Source: Pseudomonas alliivorans (GTDB lineage Bacteria > Pseudomonadota > Gammaproteobacteria > Pseudomonadales > Pseudomonadaceae). From it: 64,000 nt of DNA. The stretch is taken from assembly GCF_017826695.1 (NCBI RefSeq), contig NZ_JAFFZW010000002.1, positions 62,001-126,000 on the forward strand, written 5' to 3'. Each line of letters begins with the position of its first letter. The first letter of the stretch is position 1. The notes under the pieces were generated by a model. That model was not told the DNA's origin. It did no database searches and was given only the letters and a program-made list of their open reading frames with translations. Both the position numbers and the translations under genes were made by a program. Shown here piece by piece: positions 1 through 7,835 of the stretch.

Positions 1-500
1 GCCCCTTCGTCGAGGCGTTTCTGGTGTTGATCGTTCTGCCGTTGGTGCTGGCTGTTCTCACCGCTGCCGGGGTCAGGCGATCATCCATTGTGACGCGCTG
101 GAACAATGCGTGGGCGTGGATGCCGGTACCGGCGATGGCCGCGGTTCTTGTGGTGGTGATCGGTTCGCAGATGGCATCGGTGGTGAGCAGCCTCGACCGG
201 TTGCTGCCCGTTATTCCGGTGTACCTGGCGTTCATGGTGCTGGCACCGCTGGCAGGCGCGCTGGTGGCCAGGGCCTTCAGGCTGCCTGCACCCAGTGCCA
301 GATCGGTGGCCTTCAGTGCGTCAACACGCAATTCGCTGGTGGTCCTGCCGTTGGCTCTGGCATTGCCGGATGGAATCAGGGAGCTGGCGGCGGCGGCCGT
401 CATCACCCAGACGCTGATCGAACTGGTGAGCGAATTGATCTACATCCGTGTGATTCCGGCGTTGATCCGCGACGCTGAGCAGACTGAAACCGTCAGCTGA
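1..500 (+). CDS. ACR3/bile acid:Na+ symporter-family arsenic resistance protein, C-terminal part
   Basis: The reading frame is open to the left edge of the window, so only the last ~165 residues of a ~320-residue membrane protein are present. Several hydrophobic segments are visible, and the stretch STRNSLVVLPLALALP is typical of the ACR3/SBF transporter fold, where a conserved polar motif interrupts a late helix. The family exports arsenite or antimonite, or cotransports organic anions, across the inner membrane. A GTG at 24 is not the real start because coding sequence continues upstream of it. The exact substrate cannot be read from this fragment. It ends 5 bp from the stop of the convergent sirtuin gene. 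Confidence 0.7.
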   Translation, partial: PFVEAFLVLIVLPLVLAVLTAAGVRRSSIVTRWNNAWAWMPVPAMAAVLVVVIGSQMASVVSSLDRLLPVIPVYLAFMVLAPLAGALVARAFRLPAPSARSVAFSASTRNSLVVLPLALALPDGIRELAAAAVITQTLIELVSELIYIRVIPALIRDAEQTETVS

Positions 501-504
501 CTCT

Positions 505-1353
505 TCATCGGGACTGAGCCAGTTCTTCGGCGAGCAGCGGCAGCAATTGTTCACACGGCGCTTCGATCTTCATGTCCAGCAATTCGTCGGCGCGAGTCGT
601 GCCGTGGTTGATGGCGATGATCGGTTTGCCCTGTTCGGCCATGGCCTTGCACAGCCGAAATGCCGACCAGGCCATCAGTGACGTGCCGACCACCAGCAAG
701 CCTTCGGCCTGTCCGGCGCTGAACATGGCTTTCGCTGCGGTGGGCGGGGCGACGTTCTCGCCGAAGAACACCACGTCAGGCTTGAGCCGGTCGCCTTGGC
801 AGTGAGGGCAGGGCGGTACCTTGAAGCCGGCTTCGAAAGCCGGGTCCAGCAGCGTGTCGCCATCCGGTGCCTGAACGGCATGGATGCCGAGCAGGTAAGG
901 GTTCTGCTCCAGCATCACGTCCTGAATCGCTGCTCGGTCGTGACGCTGATGACAATCCAGACACAGCACCCGATGGAGGCTGCCGTGCAGCTCAATGACT
1001 TCAGGGCTTCCTGCCTGGGTGTGCAAGGCGTCTACGTTCTGGGTTATCAACCCGGTAATGGCGTGACTGTTCTGCAGGTGAGCCAACGCCTGATGCGCAG
1101 CATTGGGCTGCGCCGCACGGATTCTCGGCCAGCCCAGCATGGCCCGCGCCCAATAGCGCTGACGGGCTGCCGGGTTGTTGACGAACTCCTGGTACATCAT
1201 CGGCTGTTTGCCGCGCCGGACCCCATCCTTGTCGCGGTAGTCGGGGATGCCGGACGCGGTGCTGATACCCGCTCCTGTGATCACCAGAAACGGCCGTTCG
1301 GCCATGTGCCGGCCAAGGGCGTCGAGCTGTTCGCGGGCGTGGCTGTCCAGCAT
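505..1353 (-). CDS. Sir2-family NAD-dependent protein deacylase (sirtuin)
   Basis: The 282-residue protein has the sirtuin layout. The NAD-binding loop GAGISTASGIPDYR is at about residues 27-40, QNVD at 105-108, and the catalytic His at 123 in the ELHGS context. Two zinc-binding Cys pairs are present (C131/C134 in CLDC and C182/C185 in CPHC). GTS near 223 and the INHG segment near 248 complete the Rossmann part. Sirtuins remove acyl groups from lysines using NAD+. The protein is longer than E. coli CobB and resembles the pseudomonad Sir2 paralogues. It stands alone, convergent with the upstream transporter fragment and divergent from the PhzF gene. Its target is unknown. Confidence 0.9.
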   Translation of the reverse strand: MLDSHAREQLDALGRHMAERPFLVITGAGISTASGIPDYRDKDGVRRGKQPMMYQEFVNNPAARQRYWARAMLGWPRIRAAQPNAAHQALAHLQNSHAITGLITQNVDALHTQAGSPEVIELHGSLHRVLCLDCHQRHDRAAIQDVMLEQNPYLLGIHAVQAPDGDTLLDPAFEAGFKVPPCPHCQGDRLKPDVVFFGENVAPPTAAKAMFSAGQAEGLLVVGTSLMAWSAFRLCKAMAEQGKPIIAINHGTTRADELLDMKIEAPCEQLLPLLAEELAQSR

Positions 1354-1512
1354 GTCAAACCTCGGGTGGTCGGCAGGTCATGAAGGTGACATTACCATCA
1401 AATGCATGGTTCGCCTGGCCGGTGGATCCGCTTGAATGGACTGCGGGCTGTTGTCCTGCCACGCCGTTGCATGCGACCTTTGCCGACTGACAAGCACACA
1501 AGGAAGCTTTGA

Positions 1513-2355
1513 ATGCCTTCGTTCGATTTCAAACAGGTTGATGTCTTCAGTGAACAACCGCTGCTCGGCAACCCATTGGCCGTGGTGCTTGGAGCTGACG
1601 GCCTGAGCGATGAGCAGATGGCAGCCTTCGCTCGCTGGACGAATTTGAGCGAAACCACTTTCCTGCTCAAGCCCACTGATCCTCGCGCCGACTATCGCGT
1701 GCGCATTTTTACCACGCTCCACGAACTGCCGTTTGCAGGGCATCCGACGCTGGGCAGTTGCCATGCCTGGCTGGAGAACGGTGGCATCGCGCAGGGTGAG
1801 GAAATCGTTCAGGAGTGTGGCGTCGGCCTGATCAGAATTCGTCGCGATGGTCAGCAGTTGGCGTTTACCGCGCCGCCCTTGCTGCGTTCAGGCCCGGTAG
1901 AACCCGTGCTGGTTGAGCAGGTTCGCGACGGTTTTGGCCTGGAAAGCAGCGCAATTCTGGAGGCGCGTTGGGCGGACAATGGTCCGGGCTGGATGGTGCT
2001 GAGATTGGCAGATCGTGCCAGCGTGCTGGCGCTGCAGCCGGACAACGCAAAGCTTGATGGACTGAAGATTGGCGTGTTCGCACCCTGGAATCCGCAAGTG
2101 GATGGCGACGAGGCGCAATTTGAAGTGCGCGCATTCGTGCCGGGGGACGGCATGGCGGAGGACCCTGTCACGGGCAGCCTGAATGCCGGTATTGCGCTGT
2201 GGGTGCTGGAAGACGGTCTGGCGACGGACAGCTATGTCGCCAGTCAGGGCGCTGCGTTGGGTCGCAAGGGCAGGGTGCATATCAAGCGTGTCGGTGATGA
2301 CGTGTGGGTCGGGGGCGCGACAGTGACCTGCATTGATGGACGAGTTTCGCTTTAA
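1513..2355 (+). CDS. PhzF-family isomerase/epimerase
   Basis: This 280-residue protein has the two-lobed PhzF (diaminopimelate-epimerase-like) signature. It has an N-terminal DVFSEQPLLGNPLAVVL segment, a conserved Glu at about residue 47 in NLSETTFLL (the catalytic acid/base position in PhzF), GHPTLGSCHAW near residue 76, and the C-terminal motif GMAEDPVTGSLNAGIA. PhzF itself isomerises dihydro-3-hydroxyanthranilate in phenazine synthesis, but no other phz gene is nearby. This is therefore a family member of unknown substrate, as is common in pseudomonads. The start is supported by AAGGAA upstream of ATG. Confidence 0.85.
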   Translation: MPSFDFKQVDVFSEQPLLGNPLAVVLGADGLSDEQMAAFARWTNLSETTFLLKPTDPRADYRVRIFTTLHELPFAGHPTLGSCHAWLENGGIAQGEEIVQECGVGLIRIRRDGQQLAFTAPPLLRSGPVEPVLVEQVRDGFGLESSAILEARWADNGPGWMVLRLADRASVLALQPDNAKLDGLKIGVFAPWNPQVDGDEAQFEVRAFVPGDGMAEDPVTGSLNAGIALWVLEDGLATDSYVASQGAALGRKGRVHIKRVGDDVWVGGATVTCIDGRVSL

Positions 2356-2451
2356 GGTCGCAGCTTGTCGGCGAGCGCGTCAGCCAGGTCATTTGCAGGC
2401 CGCCTGAAAAATGCATCGCCGGCAAGCCGCTCATGTCGGGATTGCAACATT

Positions 2452-3297
2452 TCAGTCCCGATACGCAATTTTCTTGCCGCGTCGGGCGGCGATGTCGTTC
2501 GCTTGACCGTCGCGTTGTTTGCCCGTGCGGGCCTGGGTAATCAGTGCCGGAATCAGAGGACCTTCCGGCAGGTTTTTCCAGAACCGTGACGGGAAATGGC
2601 CTTCCATGACTTTGGGGTTCAGGCGAGCCGGGTTGAAGATGTGGCTGTAATAGGTCAGCCACAGCTCGCCATGCGGGTCGTCTACCTGACGAGCCATGAT
2701 CTTCCAGGCGTCCGGGCAACGACGCTCATGAATCAACTGCTTGCCATCGTAATAGACGCCATCCTGCGGCGTGGCAATCATCCAGCGGTGCTGGCCCATG
2801 CGACCGATGAAGTGCTCACTGGCGCTGTGCAGGATGTCATGGGCCGGTTCGTGCCAAGCCACGTATTCCGGGCGCATCAGCTCATCGTTCTGCTCGGGCG
2901 CAGGCAATGCCACGAAACGCAGGAAGGCGTGCAGATGATGCGCCTCGCGGCGAATCGACTTGAGTCGTCGATGCAATTCGCTGCCCAGTCTGTCGCCCGC
3001 CATCATGGCTGTCCGGTCGCCATGACTGACACGCCACAGCACTTCATACAACAGGCTCCAGCGTTGCTCGCCGCGGTAGCGCGACGCGCTTTCCAGCAGA
3101 TGCAGCAGTTCGAGCGGCACGCGTGCCTGGAAGGGCCCTTGCTCTGTCGGACAGTCCTGGTCGCTGCCGAACAGATCGGCGGCATCCGGCGTTTTCCAAC
3201 TGACCTGACTGGGGTCGATCCCGTGGCTCAACAGCCAGCGCGCCTGCTGCCGCCACGTATCGAACAGGTTGTCGCAATCGAGACAGATCATCCCCAC
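2452..3297 (-). CDS. Partner of DNA-repair radical SAM protein (TIGR03915-type DNA metabolism protein)
   Basis: The 281-residue protein is recognised by sequence character (HHLHAFLRF, HEPAHDILH, then a W-x-IATPQ segment) as the family that almost always accompanies a putative DNA modification/repair radical SAM enzyme. In some bacteria this family is fused to a uracil-DNA glycosylase-like domain; that domain is absent here. Its start overlaps the end of the radical SAM gene by 10 bp, so the two are translationally coupled and probably act together. The reaction is not known. Expression should follow the LexA-type box ahead of the upstream partner. Confidence 0.75.
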   Translation of the reverse strand: MGMICLDCDNLFDTWRQQARWLLSHGIDPSQVSWKTPDAADLFGSDQDCPTEQGPFQARVPLELLHLLESASRYRGEQRWSLLYEVLWRVSHGDRTAMMAGDRLGSELHRRLKSIRREAHHLHAFLRFVALPAPEQNDELMRPEYVAWHEPAHDILHSASEHFIGRMGQHRWMIATPQDGVYYDGKQLIHERRCPDAWKIMARQVDDPHGELWLTYYSHIFNPARLNPKVMEGHFPSRFWKNLPEGPLIPALITQARTGKQRDGQANDIAARRGKKIAYRD

Positions 3298-4508
3298 AAC
3301 CCCATTTGCTGGGGCTGCGGCCGATCACGCAACTGATGATGCAGGAACTCGCTGGTGGTCTCGGCCTGAGGCGGATGGTAGTCGCTGGTGATGATGAATG
3401 GCTTGGCCTTGGCCAGCACACAGCGCATGCGGGTCAGGTCTTCGTAGCGGATACGCCGTTGCCGACGCAGTTCAACCAGACGCTGGGTGGTGCGAATACC
3501 GATGCCGGGGACGCGAGCGATCAACGCAGGGTCTGCGTTGTTCAGGTCCAGGGGAAACACCTGGCGGTTACCCAACGCCCAGGCCAGCTTCGGATCGATG
3601 TCCAGCGCCAGATCTCCCGGCCCGCTCAACAATTCACCCGCCGTGAACCCATAGCCGCGCAGCAGAAAGTCGGCCTGATACAGTCGGTGCTCGCGCATCA
3701 GCGGCGGTGCGGCCAGCGGCACACTGTTCGGGCTGTTGGGAATCGGGCTGAACGCCGAGTAATAGACGCGACGCAGCTTGAAGTTGCTGTACAGCGACTG
3801 CGCACTGTGCAGGATGGTGCTGTCATCGGTGGCGTCGGCCCCGACGATCATCTGCGTGCTTTGCCCGGCCGGTGCAAATTTGGGCGAGCGCGGTTCGTTG
3901 CGCACGGTCTGCTCGCCGGTGTAGATCGTCTGCATCGAACGCTTGATCGAGACGACATCCTTTTCAGGCGCCAGGGCCTGCAAACTCGCATCGGTAGGCA
4001 ATTCGATATTCACGCTCAGGCGATCGGCATAACGACCGGCCTGGGCGATCAGTGCGGGATCGGCGTCGGGGATGGTCTTGAGGTGGATGTAACCGCGAAA
4101 TTCGTGCACCTCGCGCAACAGCCGGGCGACTTCAACCAGTTGCTCCATGGTGTAGTCCGCCGAGCGGATGATGCCGGAGCTCAGGAAAAGCCCACTCACA
4201 CAATTGCGACGGTAGAAGTCCAGCGTCAGGGTGACCACTTCTTCAGGCGTGAACCGGGCGCGGGGCACGTCGCTTGATCGTCTGTTGACGCAATACTGGC
4301 AGTCGTACAGGCAGAAGTTGGTCAGCAGGATCTTCAGCAGGGACACACAACGCCCATCGGGCGTGTAGCTGTGACAGATGCCCATGCCGTTGGTGGAACC
4401 GAGACCGGATTTATCCTGCGAGCTGCGCTTGGGTGCTCCGCTGCTTGCGCATGACGCGTCGTACTTGGCGGCGTCCGCCAGAATGCTGAGCTTGTCGATG
4501 AGCTGCAT
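3288..4508 (-). CDS. Putative DNA modification/repair radical SAM protein
   Basis: From the ATG at 4508 (preceded by GAGG) the protein has 406 residues. The radical SAM cluster motif CxxxCxxC is C66, C70 and C73 in FCLYDCQYC. The C-terminal third has a helix-hairpin-helix segment (ADPALIARVPGIGIRTTQRL), suggesting DNA contact. This matches the TIGR03916-type family linked to UDG-like proteins. A longer in-frame start at 4556 exists but would run through the SOS box, so the shorter start is preferred. The next gene downstream overlaps by 10 bp. A repair role is inferred from family, HhH and LexA box; no chemistry is established for it that I know of. Confidence 0.8.
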   Translation of the reverse strand: MQLIDKLSILADAAKYDASCASSGAPKRSSQDKSGLGSTNGMGICHSYTPDGRCVSLLKILLTNFCLYDCQYCVNRRSSDVPRARFTPEEVVTLTLDFYRRNCVSGLFLSSGIIRSADYTMEQLVEVARLLREVHEFRGYIHLKTIPDADPALIAQAGRYADRLSVNIELPTDASLQALAPEKDVVSIKRSMQTIYTGEQTVRNEPRSPKFAPAGQSTQMIVGADATDDSTILHSAQSLYSNFKLRRVYYSAFSPIPNSPNSVPLAAPPLMREHRLYQADFLLRGYGFTAGELLSGPGDLALDIDPKLAWALGNRQVFPLDLNNADPALIARVPGIGIRTTQRLVELRRQRRIRYEDLTRMRCVLAKAKPFIITSDYHPPQAETTSEFLHHQLRDRPQPQQMGLWG

Positions 4509-4520
4509 GGAATGCCTCAT

Positions 4521-4540
4521 TACTGTTTGCATGTACAGTA
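4521..4540 (-). promoter_or_regulatory. LexA (SOS) box
   Basis: The sequence reads TACTGT-N8-ACAGTA with fully symmetric outer arms. It therefore fits the CTGT-N8-ACAG SOS-box consensus exactly. It lies 13-32 bp upstream of the start codon of the radical SAM gene, where LexA binding would cover the promoter or early transcript. This predicts damage induction of the two-gene repair unit. Confidence 0.75.
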
Positions 4541-4625
4541 TCGGGTTGCAAGGCAAGACTCAAGCCGGACGGCATGAAGCAGACCGAAGGTCAGGCGGGA
4601 CTGAAAAAAGAAGGCGAACATGAAT

Positions 4626-4669
4626 GTTATTTTATAACGGCAGGATGATGGCTTATGTAATACTGTAAC
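4626..4669 (+). promoter_or_regulatory. Zur-like operator region (two candidate boxes)
   Basis: GTTATTTTATAAC at 4626-4638 is a near-palindrome that matches 11 of 13 positions of the enterobacterial Zur core GTTATAATATAAC. A second, weaker copy, GTAATACTGTAAC, lies at 4657-4669. Both sit just upstream of the metal ABC transporter operon. Zinc-loaded Zur would repress the importer here. The boxes are assigned by eye. Confidence 0.6.
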
Positions 4670-4692
4670 GAATAGTTTCAGGTTGCCTCGTC

Positions 4693-4824
4693 GTGAAAAC
4701 ATTTCCCCCTTCGTCTATCGCAAGCTCGGTGCTGGCCCAGTCGGCCTGGAAACGAATTCTGTTTTCCCTGTCGGTTCTCGCGTTGCTTTGGCTGGCGATC
4801 GGATGGTCGGTGGCCATTCCGTGA
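4693..4824 (+). CDS. Small single-pass membrane protein preceding zinc ABC transporter
   Basis: A GTG-initiated frame encodes 43 residues. There is a short polar N-terminus, a basic WKR, then one strong hydrophobic helix (ILFSLSVLALLWLAIGW) ending in SVAIP. Its stop codon overlaps a GTG start of the ATPase gene in the arrangement GTGA, the hallmark of translational coupling. No family is recognised. It may be a small accessory subunit or a leader controlling translation of the transporter. The ribosome-binding site is weak, which lowers certainty. Confidence 0.5.
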   Translation: MKTFPPSSIASSVLAQSAWKRILFSLSVLALLWLAIGWSVAIP

Positions 4825-5570
4825 GCGCCGCCATTGCGCTGGAAAACCTTACCGTTGCCTACGAACGTCGACCTGCCGTTCACCACATCAGCGGTCGTTT
4901 CGAAGCCGGGAGTCTGACCGCCATCGTCGGCCCCAACGGTGCAGGCAAATCCACCTTGATCAAAGCCATCGCTGGAACCATGAAGCCTGCGCAGGGGCGG
5001 GTGGATCGCGGGCGCTTGGCAATCCGCACCATCGGCTATCTGCCCCAGGCCGCCGAGATCGACCGCAGTTTCCCGTTGAGCGTTGCCGATACCGTGGCGA
5101 TGGGGGCCTGGCACAGTATCGGGCCGTTCCGCAGCCTGACCCGCAACCACGCCGATCTTACTCGGCAAGCGTTGTTGACTGTCGGTCTGGAAGGCTTCGA
5201 GACGCGCAGTATCGGCTCGCTGTCGTCAGGACAGTTTCAGCGGGTGCTGTTCGCCCGGCTGCTGTTGCAGGATGCGTCGGTGATTCTGCTGGACGAGCCA
5301 TTCACCGCCATTGATGCGCGTACCACACGCGATCTGCTGCAACTGGTGCAAGTCTGGCACGGCCAGGGCCGCACTGTCATTGCGGTGTTGCACGACATTG
5401 ATCAGGTCCGCCAGCATTTTCCGCAGACCCTGCTGATGGCACGCGAGGCGATTGCCTGGGGTGATACCACTGAGGTGCTGAGCGTTGCCAATCTTCGCAA
5501 GGCTCGCAACATGGCCGAGTACTGGACCGTCGATGAGTCGATGTGCGACGTTGAGGATGAGCCGTCATGA
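4821..5570 (+). CDS. Zinc/metal ABC transporter ATP-binding protein (ZnuC/AztA-like)
   Basis: This is the ATPase of a metal importer, with Walker A GPNGAGKST, the Q-loop region near YLPQ, signature LSSGQFQR, Walker B VILLDEPF and the H-loop VLHD. I prefer the GTG at 4821, which overlaps the stop of the small upstream ORF and gives 249 residues. An ATG at 4803 in the same frame (255 residues) is the alternative, and a still longer GTG-initiated frame from 4683 is unlikely. The stop overlaps the permease ATG by 4 bp. With permease and binding protein it forms a three-gene importer behind Zur-like boxes, so zinc is the likely substrate. Confidence 0.85.
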   Translation: MSAAIALENLTVAYERRPAVHHISGRFEAGSLTAIVGPNGAGKSTLIKAIAGTMKPAQGRVDRGRLAIRTIGYLPQAAEIDRSFPLSVADTVAMGAWHSIGPFRSLTRNHADLTRQALLTVGLEGFETRSIGSLSSGQFQRVLFARLLLQDASVILLDEPFTAIDARTTRDLLQLVQVWHGQGRTVIAVLHDIDQVRQHFPQTLLMAREAIAWGDTTEVLSVANLRKARNMAEYWTVDESMCDVEDEPS

Positions 5571-6436
5571 TGCTGTACAACCTGGTGATCGAGCCTTTCG
5601 TCGAGTTCGGTTTCATGCGCCGCGCATTGGTGGCGTGTCTGGCGCTGGGCATCGGCTCCGGACCGGTTGGCGTATTGCTGATGCTCAGGCGCATGAGCCT
5701 GGTCGGTGATGCGATGAGTCACGCCGTCCTGCCCGGCGCTGCGGTCGGTTTCATGGTCGCGGGGCTGTCGTTGCCCGCGATGGGGTTCGGCGGGTTGATC
5801 GCCGGGCTTGCGGTTGCGCTGCTGTCGGGTCTGGTCAGTCGGCTGACGGCGTTGCGCGAAGACGCCAGCTTCGCCAGCTTCTACCTGACCTCGCTGGCGG
5901 CGGGTGTGTTGATCGTCTCGCTTCACGGTTCCAGTGTTGATCTGCTCCATGTGCTATTCGGCACCATTCTGGCCATCGACAGCGCGTCTATCTATATGGT
6001 CGGCGGCATCGCTTCGTTCACCCTCATCCTGCTTGCCGTGATCTATCGCCCGCTGGTACTCGAATGTTTCGATCCGGGCTTTCTGCGGGCTGTGGGCGGG
6101 CGTGGTTCGCTGTATCACGTCTTGTTTCTGCTGCTGGTGGTGCTGAATCTGGTGGCGGGCTTTCAGGCGCTGGGCACGTTGATGGCGGTGGGCATGATGA
6201 TGCTGCCGGCGACGGCGGCGCGTTTCTGGGCCAGCTCGTTAAGCGCGCTGATGCTGATCTCGACCCTTCTGGCCACGCTGGCGGGCCTGATCGGGTTGAT
6301 CGTTTCCTACCATCTGGGCGTCGCTTCGGGACCGGCCATTGTCCTGACCGCCAGTGCGTTCTACGTGTTTTCTCTGCTCTTCGGGCGTACGGGCATCCTT
6401 CGCCGATTGTTTCCCAAACCTCACCTGGCTCACTGA
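5567..6436 (+). CDS. Metal ABC transporter permease (ABC-3 family)
   Basis: The 289-residue polytopic protein of the ZnuB/MntB type has about eight hydrophobic segments. The conserved motif RRMSLVGDAMSHAVLPGAAVGF near residues 40-61 is where the ATPase docks in this family. It overlaps the ATPase gene by 4 bp (ATGA) and lies 11 bp before the binding-protein gene. It would form the inner-membrane channel for Zn2+, or possibly Mn2+. Confidence 0.88.
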   Translation: MMLYNLVIEPFVEFGFMRRALVACLALGIGSGPVGVLLMLRRMSLVGDAMSHAVLPGAAVGFMVAGLSLPAMGFGGLIAGLAVALLSGLVSRLTALREDASFASFYLTSLAAGVLIVSLHGSSVDLLHVLFGTILAIDSASIYMVGGIASFTLILLAVIYRPLVLECFDPGFLRAVGGRGSLYHVLFLLLVVLNLVAGFQALGTLMAVGMMMLPATAARFWASSLSALMLISTLLATLAGLIGLIVSYHLGVASGPAIVLTASAFYVFSLLFGRTGILRRLFPKPHLAH

Positions 6437-6447
6437 AAAGGTATGTC

Positions 6448-7344
6448 ATGAAACGACTGATGTTGTTGAGTTCAATGGCCGCGCTGGCGCTGTCTGCCTT
6501 TGCATCCATCGCCCAGGCCAAACCGTTGGAAGCGGTTGCATCATTCACGGTGATCGCCGACATGGTCAGCACGGTGGGCGGCGACCGCGTCCACGTCACT
6601 TCGCTGATCGGCCCCAATGGCGATCCGCACGTCTACGAGCCGACTCCGACCGATGCCCAAGCGTTGAAAAACGCTGACCTGACGTTCGTCAGTGGCCTGC
6701 ATCTTGAGGGCTGGATGGATCGTCTGATCAAGGCGTCAGGCTACAAAGGCCAGCCGGTGGTGCTGTCCGAAGGCATCAAGACTCGCAGCATGGACGAGGA
6801 CGGCAAGCGCATCACCGACCCGCACGCCTGGAACAGCGCCGCCAATGGCGTGATTTACGTGCGCAACATCGTGACGGCGCTGAAAAAGGCCGACCCGGAG
6901 GGGGCCAGTCTGTATCAGGCCAATGGCGATCGTTACATCACTCAGTTGCGGGACCTGGATCAGTACGCTCGCGACCAGATCAAGGAAATACCCAAGGCCA
7001 ATCGCAAGATCCTCACCTCGCATGATGCCTTTGGCTATTTTGGAGACGCCTATGGCGTGACGTTCCTGTCGCCGCTTGGCCTGTCTACCGAATCGGAAGC
7101 GTCAGCGGCAGACGTCTCGAAATTGATCCGTCAGATCAAGGCCGAGCACGTAAGTGCCTATTTCTTCGAAAACTCGGGTGACCCGCGTCTGGTCAAGCAG
7201 ATTGCCGAGGCCAGCGGTGCCCAGCCTGGCGGCGAACTGTATGTTGAGGCCCTGTCGCCGCCGGACGGTCCTGCTGCGACTTACGCGAAGATGTTTCGCT
7301 ACAACGTCGACACGCTGGTGGCGGCGATGAAGAAGCATCAGTAA
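6448..7344 (+). CDS. Zinc ABC transporter substrate-binding protein (cluster A-I, ZnuA/AztC-like)
   Basis: The protein has 298 residues starting at the ATG after an AAGG. Its signal peptide probably ends after AQA at residue 24. Candidate metal ligands are H61 (DPHVYEP), H126 (DPHAW), H192 (SHDAFGYF) and an acidic residue near 268 (YVEALS). His at the third position is what zinc-binding ZnuA proteins have, where manganese-binding PsaA/MntC proteins have Glu, so zinc is favoured. The His-rich loop of classical ZnuA is missing. The gene ends 7 bp inside the convergent small gene that follows. Confidence 0.85.
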   Translation: MKRLMLLSSMAALALSAFASIAQAKPLEAVASFTVIADMVSTVGGDRVHVTSLIGPNGDPHVYEPTPTDAQALKNADLTFVSGLHLEGWMDRLIKASGYKGQPVVLSEGIKTRSMDEDGKRITDPHAWNSAANGVIYVRNIVTALKKADPEGASLYQANGDRYITQLRDLDQYARDQIKEIPKANRKILTSHDAFGYFGDAYGVTFLSPLGLSTESEASAADVSKLIRQIKAEHVSAYFFENSGDPRLVKQIAEASGAQPGGELYVEALSPPDGPAATYAKMFRYNVDTLVAAMKKHQ

Positions 7345-7724
7345 TCCGTATCAACGCTCAGCGGGGTATAGCGGGTCGCCGATATCCAGTCGCCGTACAC
7401 CTGCGCCAACGTCAGGTAATCGGCAAATAGGCCGCGTCCATCGACCTTCGTTGCGGCCGGTGGTGCAGTCTTCGGGCTGGTTCGTTCGCAAGTTTCTGCC
7501 TGAGGCGTCACCCAAAATGCACTGAACCCCTCAGCCGTAATGCCTTCGGTCCTGATCGTGTCGATAAAGTCGTCCTGTGAAAGCCATTCCAGCGCTGCGT
7601 TGTAATGGCTGACAAAGGCATAGAGAGGAAAGGGGTGTTGCGGTATCGCCCTGTCGACGAAAACCAGACCGGACAGATAGTGGGTGAGGGCGGGCAAGCG
7701 ATAAGGGTCAATCTGAGCAGACAT
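7338..7724 (-). CDS. Hypothetical protein, 128 residues
   Basis: A soluble-looking protein with an aromatic-rich N-terminal half (RLPALTHYLSGLVFVDRAI) and a C-terminal YLTLAQVYGDWISATRYTPL. No signal peptide, transmembrane helix or recognised domain is visible. Codon usage resembles that of its neighbours. It converges with the metal-binding protein gene, overlapping 7 bp at the 3' ends. It is probably real, but no function can be assigned. Confidence 0.55.
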   Translation of the reverse strand: MSAQIDPYRLPALTHYLSGLVFVDRAIPQHPFPLYAFVSHYNAALEWLSQDDFIDTIRTEGITAEGFSAFWVTPQAETCERTSPKTAPPAATKVDGRGLFADYLTLAQVYGDWISATRYTPLSVDTDY

Positions 7725-7794
7725 GTCGTCATCCTCGATTCTCGGAGGGTGGGGGGATGTCGTACTCCTTTATTACGCGACCCACTGAGCATAA

Positions 7795-7825
7795 CGCGCA
7801 GCCCTCGTTCAACAAGGGCTGCGCG
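7795..7825 (-). terminator. Hairpin downstream of galM
   Basis: A perfect 11-bp stem (CGCGCAGCCCT paired with AGGGCTGCGCG) closes a 9-nt loop, 10 bp past the galM stop codon. The following T-run on the minus strand is poor, so termination may be partial or bidirectional. Confidence 0.6.
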
Positions 7826-7835
7826 ACAGGCTGTG

